This document shows positions 17,470 through 26,348 of a stretch of DNA of 64,000 bases, piece by piece. This stretch comes from Marinifilum caeruleilacunae (GTDB taxonomy: Bacteria > Bacteroidota > Bacteroidia > Bacteroidales > Marinifilaceae), in contig NZ_RZNH01000008.1 in NCBI RefSeq assembly GCF_013141825.1, forward strand, positions 1,000-64,999, written 5' to 3'. Positions within the stretch are counted from its first letter, which is position 1. Each line of letters begins with the position of its first letter. A model generated the notes under the pieces. The model searched no databases. It saw only the letters and a list, made by a program, of their open reading frames with translations, and was not told where the DNA came from. Position numbers and translations under genes: made by a program.

Positions 17470-18570
17470 ATGAGGGGGATTCTACTTGTAGGACTAATTT
17501 GTATTGTAACTGCTGGCTTTACGCAAGAAAAAATGGGACAGCGTGCTCTTGGCGCAAGTTTCATATATCATTACGGCCTAATTCTTCCTAAAAACCCACA
17601 GCTTAATTACCTGATACAAGATCCTGTGTCGGCTTACGAAATTCGATTGGGGATTCACCCAAATCCGAACAAAAACTGGATAGATCAATATTCCGTTACG
17701 GAAATTGGCCTTGCCTATTACAGTGGTTCGCTTGGAAATGACAAGGTCCTTGGCAGGATTACTTCAGTTTATCCTTATATCGATTTTGGGCTAAAAGAAT
17801 GGAAGAATGTACAAATTCATACCAGCGTTGGTCTTGGGTTTGCGCGTGTATCCGAACATTATCACCCTATCGATAATTATGCCAACAGCTTAATTGGCTC
17901 AAAGTACAATGCACATATCAATTTGTCATTGAACCTTAGCTACTTCATTTCCAATTTTAAAGTGTCGGGTGGATTGTATTATAGTCATGTTTCCAATGGA
18001 TCTACCCAACATCCAAACGATGGCTATAATTCCATCAATTCAACTTTAGGCATATCGTATCATTTCGGAAAAAAGAAGGAATACTTCAAACTAAAGGCTG
18101 ATTACCCCAAATTGGATAATGAGTTCAACCTTATTTGGAATCATGCATTTCGAGAAAAAAGCATCAACGATCCTCACAAATACTACATTTCCGAAATCAC
18201 ATTAAAGTATGCGTGGGGAATTAATTCCAAACAAAGAATTGGTTTAGGCTTGGATCTGTTTTACGATGAATCCATCAATCGTGGCAATTGGAATTTAGAT
18301 CCACAAACTGATATTGATCATCGCTTTTACCAGGGAGTTTGCCTGTCTCACGACCTGATTTTCAACAAGTTTAGCTTTACAACACAGGTAGGAACTTACA
18401 CTTACTATAAATCTAAACCATCCTCTAACCTGATATACAATCGGATAGGACTGCATTATAAGTTTAGCAATCTTTTATTAGTCAATATTAGCCTAAAAAC
18501 CTATTTCGATCAATCGGAATATATTGCCTTTGGCCTGGGTTATTACTTCAATAAAAAGAAACGCATATGA
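17470..18570 (+). CDS. Acyloxyacyl hydrolase (PagL-like lipid A deacylase), copy 2
   Basis: The 366-residue protein is homologous to copy 1 over its whole length. The shared blocks include IGLAYYSGSLGNDKVLG, GINSKQRIG-GLD-FYDE and a matching C-terminus. His173 and Ser175 in SHVSNGS keep the HxSN catalytic motif. A short signal peptide (MRGILLVGLICIVTAGFTQ) is present. The start is the ATG at 17470, preceded by the purine-rich GTGAGGGGATGGC. Its stop shares 4 bp (ATGA) with the second DUF2807 gene. Divergence from copy 1 is large, so the duplication is old or the copies evolved for different lipid A acyl groups (inference). Confidence 0.82.
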   Translation: MRGILLVGLICIVTAGFTQEKMGQRALGASFIYHYGLILPKNPQLNYLIQDPVSAYEIRLGIHPNPNKNWIDQYSVTEIGLAYYSGSLGNDKVLGRITSVYPYIDFGLKEWKNVQIHTSVGLGFARVSEHYHPIDNYANSLIGSKYNAHINLSLNLSYFISNFKVSGGLYYSHVSNGSTQHPNDGYNSINSTLGISYHFGKKKEYFKLKADYPKLDNEFNLIWNHAFREKSINDPHKYYISEITLKYAWGINSKQRIGLGLDLFYDESINRGNWNLDPQTDIDHRFYQGVCLSHDLIFNKFSFTTQVGTYTYYKSKPSSNLIYNRIGLHYKFSNLLLVNISLKTYFDQSEYIAFGLGYYFNKKKRI

Positions 18571-19313
18571 GACATTTCAGATTTTTTATAATCATCTTGT
18601 TGTACACCAACATGCTTTCCTGTTCGTTTCTTAACCCTACTGAAGATTCGGGAGAATACATGGAAAAAACCATTGAGCTACAGCCATTCAATGCGATTGA
18701 GTTGAATGGAATCTTTCATGTTGTACTTATTAATAATTCAACGCATTTTATCACATTTAAAGGTGGCGATAATGTTTATGCTGCTTTTAGCTATTCCAAT
18801 AATAATCTTATACTACAGCTCGAACATGACTATAGCAACTGGTTCCACAATTTAGATATTCCTACAATTGAAATTTACGCTCCCGAAATTTTTAGTATTC
18901 ACACACTAACATCTTGCAATATTAGTAATCGGGGAACACTGAAAGGAAACAAATTCAACATTCTCATTTCAGAAGAAACTCATGTTGCCGAAATCAATCT
19001 TAGCATTGATTGTTCTGAACTTCGTTTTCATTCCAAGGGTACACCAGGCTGCAAAATTACACTTCAAGGAAAAAGCGATTTGGCCGAATACACATTAAAT
19101 GGCAGTACAAATATTTATGCTTCAGAATTAGAAAGTCAAAACAGTCGAATTGGCCAAAATAGTCTTTCCGATGCACACATTTGGGCCACCGATAGTTTAG
19201 AGGTTACATTCTACAATTCGGGGAATGTATACTACAAGGGAAATCCGCACATCAAAGTAAATCGAGTGCAAATAAACAACCAGAAGGCTAGCGGACAGGT
19301 ATTGCCGCAATAA
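18567..19313 (+). CDS. DUF2807 (head GIN domain) lipoprotein, copy 2
   Basis: The 248-residue lipoprotein is the counterpart of copy 1: signal peptide with lipobox NMLSC near residue 19, then SFLNPTEDSGEYMEK, which mirrors NPFENEGEYTEK. The beta-repeat body has the same landmarks (AEYTLNGSTNIYAS, EVTFYNSGNVYYKGNP, VNRVQINNQKASGQVLP). It starts within the ATGA overlap with the deacylase stop. It ends only 2 bp before the stop of lpxB on the other strand, with no terminator seen between them, so antisense read-through in either direction is possible. Confidence 0.82.
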   Translation: MRHFRFFIIILLYTNMLSCSFLNPTEDSGEYMEKTIELQPFNAIELNGIFHVVLINNSTHFITFKGGDNVYAAFSYSNNNLILQLEHDYSNWFHNLDIPTIEIYAPEIFSIHTLTSCNISNRGTLKGNKFNILISEETHVAEINLSIDCSELRFHSKGTPGCKITLQGKSDLAEYTLNGSTNIYASELESQNSRIGQNSLSDAHIWATDSLEVTFYNSGNVYYKGNPHIKVNRVQINNQKASGQVLPQ

Positions 19314-19315
19314 TC

Positions 19316-20446
19316 TTATTGGGCTTTCAAATCCTCAACAATCATTTTGGCAAAACGTGAAGAGGCTCCAGCTCCGCCTAATTTCTCATGTAACAACTGA
19401 TAATTGTGAAGCATTTCTGATCGATAATTGCCTTCCTCAACAATCTGTTTTAATTCATCAGATATGCTCTTTTTATTGCAGTAGTGCTGAATTAATTCTT
19501 TTACAATCAATTGATCCATCACCAGGTTAACCAATGAAATGTACTTTACTTTGAGTAATCTCTTGCCAATAGAAAAAAGAATTCTTCCTCCGCCGGTAAT
19601 GTAGCAAACCACCTGGGGAATTTTAAGCAGTGCCGTTTCCAGAGTCGCTGTACCAGATGTTACCAAAGCAGCTCTCGATTGTTGCAGAAGATCATAAGTT
19701 TGTCCGTAAACAAATTTCACATCCCGATTTCCAACTACCTGGGCATAGAATTCTTTTGTGATGGAAGGTGCAGCAGCAACCACAAACTGATAATCCTGAA
19801 AATCATTTACAACTTCTAACATGACAGGCAGAATTCTCTCGATTTCCTGTTTACGGCTACCGGCCAATAGGGCAACAATTGGTTTCCCCGATAGTTGATT
19901 CTTTGCTGTAAAATCCTCGAAAGATTCACCTTTATTGGGTCTGTTCTCAATCGCATCCAACAGTGGATTTCCACCAAAACTTACTTCGTAATTGTGTTTT
20001 TTATAGAAATCAGTTTCGAAGGGAAAAATGGTAAACATGCGATCCACATAAGCTTTTATTTTTTTCACTCTCCCCTCTTTCCAGGCCCAAATTTTGGGTG
20101 AAATATAGTAATGAACACGTATGCCATGCTCTTTGGCAAACTTTGCCATTCGCAAATTAAATCCAGGGTAATCTACCAATATCAACACATCTGGTTTGTA
20201 TTCAATCAAATCTTTTTCGCACAATGCAAAATTTGCACGAATCTTTCCCAGGTTTTTTAGGACTGTCACAAATCCCATAAAAGCGGTTTCCCGATAATGC
20301 TTCACAAGCTCTCCTCCCTGTGCCTGCATAAGGTCGCCACCCCAAAAGCGGAATTCTGCTCCAGCATCTTCCACTTTAAGTTCCTTCATTAAATTCGATG
20401 CATGAAGATCTCCTGATGCTTCACCAGCTATGATGTAATATCTCAT
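19316..20446 (-). CDS. lpxB: Lipid-A-disaccharide synthase
   Basis: LpxB is a GT19 glycosyltransferase that joins UDP-2,3-diacylglucosamine and lipid X to form the lipid A disaccharide at the inner membrane. The 376-residue product starts with IIAGEASGDLHASNLM. It carries GGDLMQAQGGE, LVDYPGFNLRMAKFAKEHG, YYISPKIWAWKEGRVKKIK, ALLAGSRKQEI and the donor-site TSGTATLETALL. It lies downstream of surE and a small membrane gene on the same strand (48-bp gap), a common Bacteroidota order. Two lipid A deacylase-like genes end next to it. Confidence 0.95.
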   Translation of the reverse strand: MRYYIIAGEASGDLHASNLMKELKVEDAGAEFRFWGGDLMQAQGGELVKHYRETAFMGFVTVLKNLGKIRANFALCEKDLIEYKPDVLILVDYPGFNLRMAKFAKEHGIRVHYYISPKIWAWKEGRVKKIKAYVDRMFTIFPFETDFYKKHNYEVSFGGNPLLDAIENRPNKGESFEDFTAKNQLSGKPIVALLAGSRKQEIERILPVMLEVVNDFQDYQFVVAAAPSITKEFYAQVVGNRDVKFVYGQTYDLLQQSRAALVTSGTATLETALLKIPQVVCYITGGGRILFSIGKRLLKVKYISLVNLVMDQLIVKELIQHYCNKKSISDELKQIVEEGNYRSEMLHNYQLLHEKLGGAGASSRFAKMIVEDLKAQ

Positions 20447-20494
20447 AGAGTTATAAATTTTGATTGAATGACCCGATGTAACTGGTTATTATAC

Positions 20495-20794
20495 TTAAAA
20501 TCCGAAACGGAAAACCATAATGGCAAAAGAATATAATATCGTAGCTAAAAGGATTCCCCTAGCAGCTTTCAGCAAATCGGTTTTAATAAACAGAAAGAAA
20601 AATACTATGTTTCCAAAGTACACGCCCAAAGCCATCACTTTCGTGTATATCCGGTGAATTAATAGACTATCAACAAACTGCTCCAGACTTAACTCATCCT
20701 GAAATCGAAAGATAAAGGCCAGCCAAATGGACAGAATCGGCACAATAATTCCAATAACAAGTCCCAGAATGGTAGAATTAATCTTCGATTTCAT
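20495..20794 (-). CDS. Small three-helix membrane protein, unknown function
   Basis: The 99-residue protein has three predicted membrane helices (about residues 9-29, 53-70, 78-97) and no motif I can name. Its start overlaps the 3' end of surE by 17 bp, and lpxB follows 48 bp later, so it is almost certainly expressed with them. A link to lipid A synthesis or the envelope is inferred from position only. Confidence 0.7.
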   Translation of the reverse strand: MKSKINSTILGLVIGIIVPILSIWLAFIFRFQDELSLEQFVDSLLIHRIYTKVMALGVYFGNIVFFFLFIKTDLLKAARGILLATILYSFAIMVFRFGF

Positions 20795-21551
20795 AATTCC
20801 ATGTTTTAAGATCTTCGACCAGTTGATGAGCAGTCATGTCGATCTTGGTTGGAACAACAGAGGCAAAACCATTGTTAATGGCCCACTCATCTGTCTCTTC
20901 GGCATTTGGCTCTGCATTTTTAAAATAGCCGGTCAACCAATAATAGTCACCGCCAAAAGGATCTTGTCGGTGGTCGAATTCTTCTTTCCAACGACCATCA
21001 GCCTGGCGACAAACACGAATGCCTTTGATATCTCCTTTCGGGAAGTTAACGTTCAAACAAACACTTCTCTCCAACCCTTTCTCGATAAGGTTCGCAAATA
21101 TTTTACGTCCATATTTTACACTTTGCGAGAAATCGGCATCGGCGCTAAAATCGTTTAATGAGTATCCTATTGATGGAATTCCATTCAGACAACCTTCTAT
21201 AGTAGCTCCCATTGTACCCGAATAAAGCACACTAACCGATGTGTTGGCACCATGGTTAATTCCTGAAACCAAAAAATCTGGTGTGCGTGGTAAAATCTTA
21301 TTCAAGGCCAATTTCACACAATCAACAGGAGTTCCTTTACATGAATAAATGTGTAAATTTTCTTCATCTCGAACTTTTTTAATTCGGATTGGGACTTCAA
21401 CTGTTATGGAGTTTGATTTTCCTGAATTAGAACGGTTTGGGGCAACCACGTAGATATCGCCAAAACCTTTTACCATAGCTACCAAAGCCTTGATTCCTTT
21501 GGCGTTTAATCCATCATCGTTAGTGACAAGTATAATTGGTTTATCGCTCAT
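20778..21551 (-). CDS. surE: 5'/3'-nucleotidase SurE
   Basis: SurE is a metal-dependent nucleoside monophosphatase linked to stationary-phase survival in E. coli. The metal site is visible: ILVTNDDG with the Asp pair near residues 11-12, Ser in NRSNSGKSNS near 43, and Asn in SGINHGANTS near 96. I place the start at the ATG at 21551 (MSDKPIILVTNDDG), because the frame open to 21596 adds 15 residues with no family match. A good promoter lies 22 bp upstream. It heads the surE - small membrane protein - lpxB operon. Confidence 0.93.
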   Translation of the reverse strand: MSDKPIILVTNDDGLNAKGIKALVAMVKGFGDIYVVAPNRSNSGKSNSITVEVPIRIKKVRDEENLHIYSCKGTPVDCVKLALNKILPRTPDFLVSGINHGANTSVSVLYSGTMGATIEGCLNGIPSIGYSLNDFSADADFSQSVKYGRKIFANLIEKGLERSVCLNVNFPKGDIKGIRVCRQADGRWKEEFDHRQDPFGGDYYWLTGYFKNAEPNAEETDEWAINNGFASVVPTKIDMTAHQLVEDLKTWNYEIED

Positions 21552-21572
21552 ATTATTGTTTTGATAATTGTA

Positions 21573-21603
21573 CAAATATATCCGAATTTGGGGCAATAAG
21601 CAA
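21573..21603 (-). promoter_or_regulatory. surE promoter (TTG-N20-TATATTTG)
   Basis: On the minus strand, TTG (complement of 21601-21603) and TATATTTG (complement of 21573-21580) are separated by exactly 20 bases, the preferred Bacteroidota spacing. The leader to the surE ATG would be about 15 bases. Confidence 0.6.
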
Positions 21604-21662
21604 TTCCATTACAAGAGATTTAAACCAAACAAAAACTTAACCACTTTATCCTTAGATGTTCT

Positions 21663-21693
21663 TTGGTACTTGAGCCTAAAATTTCTACTTTTG
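21663..21693 (+). promoter_or_regulatory. pheT promoter (TTG-N20-TACTTTTG)
   Basis: TTG at 21663-21665 and TACTTTTG at 21686-21693 are separated by 20 bases, a full match to the Bacteroidota consensus. The start of transcription would fall near 21700, leaving a leader of about 70 bases. It diverges from the surE promoter. Confidence 0.65.
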
Positions 21694-21697
21694 TAAG

Positions 21698-21733
21698 CTT
21701 GTAAACAAGAGACAAACTACTTCTGTTTACAAG
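21698..21733 (+). promoter_or_regulatory. Inverted repeat at the 5' end of the pheT leader
   Basis: CTTGTAAAC (21698-21706) and GTTTACAAG (21725-21733) are perfect 9-bp arms around 18 bases. They begin at the predicted transcription start, so the mRNA would open with a stem-loop. No U tract follows and no T-box features are visible. Confidence 0.4.
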
Positions 21734-21770
21734 TATAATTTGATAATTATCTGATAAAATATACATACAA

Positions 21771-24218
21771 ATGAAGGTATCGTACAAATGGCTGAAAGAT
21801 TATATCGACATTAATTTTTCACCAGCAGAAATGGATGAGATTCTAACTCAAATCGGTTTAGAAGTTGGCGGAATTGAGAAATTTCAGTCAATTAAAGGAG
21901 GTTTAGAAGGATTGGTAATTGGTGAAGTAAAAACTTGTGCACCTCATACCAACTCAGATCATTTAAGCATTACAAGCGTTGATGTTAATGGCGACGAACT
22001 TTTACCTATTGTTTGTGGAGCACCTAATGTTGCTGCCGGACAAAAAGTGGTAGTTGCTACAGTTGGAACTGTTTTGTACGACGGAGATGATAGTTTTACC
22101 ATTAAGAAATCAAAAATCAGAGGTGAGCTTTCGATGGGTATGATTTGTGCCGAGGATGAAATCGGACTTGGAAATGGTCATGATGGCATTATGGTTCTTC
22201 CTGAAGATGCCAAAGTGGGTACTCCTGCTAAAGAGTATTTCAATATTGAAGATGACCTAACCATCGAGATTGATTTAACACCTAACCGTATTGATGGTGC
22301 TTCGCATATTGGTGTAGCTCGTGATATGGCAGCTTATCTAAAGCAACAAAAAGAGATCGATTATAAACTTCCATCGATTGAAGACTTTAAAGTTGAAAGC
22401 AACAAACTGCCTATCGATGTTAAGGTTGAAAATAACGAGGCATGCCACCGTTACTCAGGTGTTTGTATCAGCGGTGTAAAAGTTGCTGAGTCGCCAGAGT
22501 GGTTGCAAAATCGCCTTAAGGCAATTGGTTTAAGCCCAATTAATAATGTTGTTGATATTACCAACTACGTATTATTCGAAACCGGTCAGCCATTGCATGC
22601 ATTCGATTATGCAACAACCAACGGCAAAGTGGTAGTTAAAACACTTGCCGACGGAACCTTATTCAAAACATTAGATGAAGTTGAGAGAGAATTGAACGAG
22701 AAAGATTTGATGATCTGCAACGATAAGGAAGCCATGTGTATTGCCGGTGTATTTGGTGGAATTGAATCGGGTGTTAGCGAATCAACTACTGATATCTTCC
22801 TTGAAAGTGCGTATTTCGACTCAGTATTTGTACGTAAAACGGCTCGTCGCCACGGTTTAAATACCGATGCTTCATTCCGTTTCGAACGTGGAACTGATCC
22901 TAACAATACAATTTATGCAATGAAACGTGCAGCTCTTTTAATTAAAGAGATTGCCGGAGGCGAAATTGCATCTGATGTAGTGGATATCTATCCAAATCCT
23001 GTTGAAGATTTCAAGGTTGAGGTAAGCGTTGAGCGAATCGAGAACCTAATCGGTAAAGAGATTGGCAAAGAAACCATTAAAAACATCCTTGAGGCTCTTG
23101 AAATCAAAATTGAAAAGGAAGATGGTGATACATTAAACTTATTGGTTCCTCCATATCGTGTTGATGTGAAGCGTGAAGCTGATATCGTTGAAGAGGTATT
23201 GCGTATTTATGGTTTCAACAATGTTGAAGTTCCTGCAAAAGTAAACGCTTCGCTAAGCTATGCTCCAAAAATTGACGAGCACAAGCTAAGAAATATCATT
23301 GCTGATATGTTGACAGCTGCTGGTTTCAACGAAATCATGAACAACTCCTTAACAAAAGCATCATACTACGAAGGATTGGAAAGCTTTAAACAAGAGCAAA
23401 CCGTTCGTATTTTTAATCCGCTAAGTTCAGACTTGAACGCAATGCGTCAAGGATTGTTGTTCGGAGGTTTAGAGTGTGTAGCTTACAATATCAATCGTAG
23501 AAATTCTAATTTGAAGTTTTATGAGTTTGGTAAATCATATCAACACATTGTAAATCCTGAAAATGAAAATCCGGTAGACAACTACTTCGAGAAAGAGCGT
23601 TTGGGTGTGTTCATGTGTGGTAACAAAACTGCTACAAGTTGGAACCTGAAAGAAGAACCAACAAGCTTCTTCCACATGAAAGCTTACGTTGAGAATATTT
23701 TGAAACGTTTGGGTTTCAATCTTGAAAAGCTTCGTATCAGAGAAACTGAAAACGATCAGTTCACTGAAGGATTGAGCTATGGTGTTAAGAAAACTGTTTT
23801 GGTTGAAATGGGTATGGTTAGTGGAAAAATCCTAAAAGCAATGGATATTGACACACAAGTTTACTATGCTGATTTCGATTGGGCTACCATTATTAAAGAA
23901 GCCATGAAAAACAAAGTTTCTTACACAGAATTGCCTAAATACCCTGCTGTGAAGCGAGACCTTGCATTGTTAATCGACAAGTCGGTAAGCTTTGCTGAGG
24001 TGAAGACAATTGCTTTTAACTGTGAGAAGAAATTATTGAAATCTGTTTCTTTATTCGATGTGTACGAAGGGGAAAAATTAGGTGCGAATAAAAAATCGTA
24101 TGCCGTAAGTTTCATCCTTCAGGATACTGAAAAAACACTAAACGACAAGCAGATTGATAAAATCATGCAGAAGTTGATTAAGAGCTACGAAAAACAATTG
24201 GGAGCTCAAATCAGGTAA
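21771..24218 (+). CDS. pheT: Phenylalanine--tRNA ligase beta subunit
   Basis: PheT pairs with PheS in the alpha2-beta2 enzyme that charges tRNA-Phe; the beta subunit binds tRNA and edits Tyr-tRNA-Phe. The 815-residue length is standard. Domain order: N-terminal MKVSYKWLKDYIDI, EMAP/Myf-type tRNA-binding domain (about 40-150), B3/B4 editing domain (about 210-385, with HRYSGVCISG and FETGQPLHAFD), B5 (about 405-475), catalytic-like core (about 490-680), and the FDX-ACB anticodon-binding domain (about 720-815, with KYPAVKRDLALLIDKSVSF). pheS is not adjacent, as is usual in Bacteroidota. A terminator follows directly. Confidence 0.96.
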   Translation: MKVSYKWLKDYIDINFSPAEMDEILTQIGLEVGGIEKFQSIKGGLEGLVIGEVKTCAPHTNSDHLSITSVDVNGDELLPIVCGAPNVAAGQKVVVATVGTVLYDGDDSFTIKKSKIRGELSMGMICAEDEIGLGNGHDGIMVLPEDAKVGTPAKEYFNIEDDLTIEIDLTPNRIDGASHIGVARDMAAYLKQQKEIDYKLPSIEDFKVESNKLPIDVKVENNEACHRYSGVCISGVKVAESPEWLQNRLKAIGLSPINNVVDITNYVLFETGQPLHAFDYATTNGKVVVKTLADGTLFKTLDEVERELNEKDLMICNDKEAMCIAGVFGGIESGVSESTTDIFLESAYFDSVFVRKTARRHGLNTDASFRFERGTDPNNTIYAMKRAALLIKEIAGGEIASDVVDIYPNPVEDFKVEVSVERIENLIGKEIGKETIKNILEALEIKIEKEDGDTLNLLVPPYRVDVKREADIVEEVLRIYGFNNVEVPAKVNASLSYAPKIDEHKLRNIIADMLTAAGFNEIMNNSLTKASYYEGLESFKQEQTVRIFNPLSSDLNAMRQGLLFGGLECVAYNINRRNSNLKFYEFGKSYQHIVNPENENPVDNYFEKERLGVFMCGNKTATSWNLKEEPTSFFHMKAYVENILKRLGFNLEKLRIRETENDQFTEGLSYGVKKTVLVEMGMVSGKILKAMDIDTQVYYADFDWATIIKEAMKNKVSYTELPKYPAVKRDLALLIDKSVSFAEVKTIAFNCEKKLLKSVSLFDVYEGEKLGANKKSYAVSFILQDTEKTLNDKQIDKIMQKLIKSYEKQLGAQIR

Positions 24219-24235
24219 TTCAACTCACATATCAG

Positions 24236-24268
24236 AAAAAACCGATTCCACTCCGAATCGGTTTTTTT
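24236..24268 (+). terminator. pheT terminator
   Basis: The arms AAAAACCGATTC and GAATCGGTTTTT (24237-24248 and 24255-24266) form a 12-bp stem with a 6-base loop, followed by T. It lies 18 bp after the pheT stop. Confidence 0.88.
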
Positions 24269-24462
24269 ACACAAAAAATCTTTCTCCATTTCGTACTTGC
24301 GGTTCACAAAATACCATTGATTAAAAAGATATTCTGTTCCTGGTTGATTCACAAATCTTTTTTACCTATCTCAGTACCACATGAATACAAATTCCATCCA
24401 ATTGATCAGCTCTTAAGGAATGAATTACAAACCCTAGACAAAAAATGTCGACTAGAAATAAC

Positions 24463-24515
24463 CGTTTGTCGATTGTGACCATGCGTTTGTCGATTGTGAC
24501 CATGCGTTTGTCGAT
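24463..24515. repeat. Three 21-bp-spaced CGTTTGTCGAT direct repeats
   Basis: CGTTTGTCGAT occurs at 24463, 24484 and 24505, exactly 21 bases apart; the first two full units share the following TGTGACCATG. The array lies about 160 bp ahead of the lipoprotein gene at 24674. Two DNA turns between copies would suit a tandem-binding regulator, but no adjacent -7 box is visible. It could also be a simple slipped-strand tandem repeat. Confidence 0.6.
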
Positions 24516-24673
24516 ATCGCTTGTAAACATATTTATTATTTACAATATTGTTATTGTTGAACTATTTAAGCATCCTTTGGTAAAAGCCAATAATGCATTC
24601 TTCTCATTATAGCCACATTTCTGGTTATACATATTTTTTATCAATAGTAAATTATTATCAAAATCCTACAATC

Positions 24674-26089
24674 ATGAAAAATCAAGTTATTTCTTATTTA
24701 TTCTTGAAACGGATTTTCACATCCCTTTTTCTACTTTTTGCAGTTTTATCATGCCAAAAAGGAGAACTTGAACTAAATCCCAAACAAGATAGTAGCAATG
24801 ATAATATTAATGAAATGTCTTCGGATCCAATTCCTTATGCTACGATTACAGAATTGACCAATTTTAGAGAAGACTTAGACATTGTAGATTATAACCTTAC
24901 CAGAAAGTTAGCCATATTGGAACTCTCACTAGATGAATTTAACAGTGAGATGAATTGGGAAGATTGTACACTATCTGAATTTCCGGTAATACTGTATGGA
25001 TTTGACTCAAAACCTAAATTCTATGAATTTATGGTATTGGATTTAGACGGAAATGCAATAGGTGCAGTTAGAACTGATGCAAGGCGCAAAACCGGTGGGG
25101 TGCTTCATCAGGTAAGAGAAAATATACCTGAATATCAAAAACTAAGAACAAAATCAGGAATCGGAACAAAATTAATTGCCGATTATGCCGGTAACCTGTA
25201 TGGTGGCTTTGTAGGTAAATCAGACGAATCACCTACTCGCATAACCAATCTAAAAAGCGGAAAGCTCCAACCCGAAATGGTTGAATTAAGTGATGAGCAG
25301 ATATTGGCTGACCTTTCTGTTAATTTAAGAGCTAGAGCGCAGGAAGCCCTTAGCGCAATAAATTCTATTACCGATCCCACAATTTTGGAGAGAGTAGCCG
25401 AAGTGCATCCTGCCAATGTCGAAAATCAAATTTTGGAATTGGAAATGAGTATGCAAGCCGAACATCAGCAAAGAGATGTCTATTGGGCAGCTGTTGAAGC
25501 AAACAGTCAATTGTTGCTTGCTACCCCTGATTCTGAAGTTCCTCAGGTTCTCGGAGAAATTTTTGCTGCTGAAACGGAAGAAGACCCGATGGTGTTTTTA
25601 CCCGAATATAAAGAAACACAAGAGGTTTCTCTAATAACCGACTCTAAATGCCCCGGTCCGTATGCCATGGCTTGGATTTACTACACCAAACTAGAGGAGG
25701 ATAAAGAAAATAATAAAGATGGCAATTACGACTACTTTTTAGATTTCGCTTCACCTTTTGGGGATTCGCACATTATGTTCCCTTGGGAAATGTTTACATC
25801 AATGGGAGAGGTGTCAAATTGGGATATTGTTGTAATGCCTTGGTTTAGCTTTGGACGAAAAAGTGCATACTACCATGTCCAAGTAGAACATAGCCCTATC
25901 ATTATTTTATCTGATTTGGGTATAAACTGGAAGGTAGGCTACGGTGTTTCTAGAAGTACTAAAAACGGTTGGACGGATTTCTACTTTGCCACAAAAGATA
26001 GTAAGGGATACAACGTAAACGACAAAGCTTTCTGGTTCTTTTTATTCCTGGAAGTTCACTATTCTGCAAATATTGAAAACAATCAATAA
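24674..26089 (+). CDS. Large lipoprotein of unknown function
   Basis: The protein is about 471 residues. It has a basic start (MKNQVISYLFLKRIF) and the lipobox LFAVLSC near residue 28. The frame is open from 24593, but the ATG at 24674 places the signal peptide correctly. The middle (about 150-330) is acidic and helix-rich with EEAQ-like segments. The C-terminal part is rich in aromatic residues (MAWIYYTK, FPWEMFTSMGEVSNWDIVVMPWFSFGRK), which suggests a beta-sheet binding domain. I do not recognise the family. It stands alone between terminators and has a 21-bp repeat array upstream. Confidence 0.65.
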   Translation: MKNQVISYLFLKRIFTSLFLLFAVLSCQKGELELNPKQDSSNDNINEMSSDPIPYATITELTNFREDLDIVDYNLTRKLAILELSLDEFNSEMNWEDCTLSEFPVILYGFDSKPKFYEFMVLDLDGNAIGAVRTDARRKTGGVLHQVRENIPEYQKLRTKSGIGTKLIADYAGNLYGGFVGKSDESPTRITNLKSGKLQPEMVELSDEQILADLSVNLRARAQEALSAINSITDPTILERVAEVHPANVENQILELEMSMQAEHQQRDVYWAAVEANSQLLLATPDSEVPQVLGEIFAAETEEDPMVFLPEYKETQEVSLITDSKCPGPYAMAWIYYTKLEEDKENNKDGNYDYFLDFASPFGDSHIMFPWEMFTSMGEVSNWDIVVMPWFSFGRKSAYYHVQVEHSPIIILSDLGINWKVGYGVSRSTKNGWTDFYFATKDSKGYNVNDKAFWFFLFLEVHYSANIENNQ

Positions 26090-26141
26090 TGACTAGTCCT
26101 AAAAAACCGTTACAGGATTAATTACAAAAATAACTTTATTC

Positions 26142-26178
26142 ATTGGATTCCAACCGATCGGTTGGAATCCAATTTTTT
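26142..26178 (+). terminator. Long perfect palindrome with T tract after the lipoprotein gene
   Basis: 26142-26173 is a 32-bp perfect palindrome centred on CCGATCGG and followed by TTTTTTA. It is placed 53 bp after the lipoprotein stop and would make a strong rightward terminator. It also contains the last codons of the transposase relic on the other strand. Confidence 0.75.
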
Positions 26179-26320
26179 ATAGATCTTTATTTCCACTTTA
26201 TCTTGATTATGCATTTGGTTTAGAGTTAGCATATCACAAGAATAATGAGGTCTGATCTCATTGTATTTGTCAACACTCTGCTTAACCAGCTTGGCCATCA
26301 TCTTTAGGTTTAAATTATAT

Positions 26321-26348
26321 TATTCTAACAAGAATTCTTGTTAGAATA
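26321..26348. repeat. 28-bp perfect palindrome in the transposase relic
   Basis: The sequence 26321-26348 is symmetric around GAATTC (arm TATTCTAACAAGAA). It covers the in-frame stop codon of the transposase remnant. It could be a fortuitous product of the mutation that made the stop codon, or a binding site. Confidence 0.6.

Noticed and set aside
21698-21733. T-box riboswitch ahead of pheT
   Set aside because: No specifier loop, antiterminator T-box sequence or terminator is present, and the leader is only about 70 bases.
24463-24515. CRISPR array
   Set aside because: The units are 21 bp with no separate spacers, and the sequence between repeats is itself repeated; no cas genes are present.
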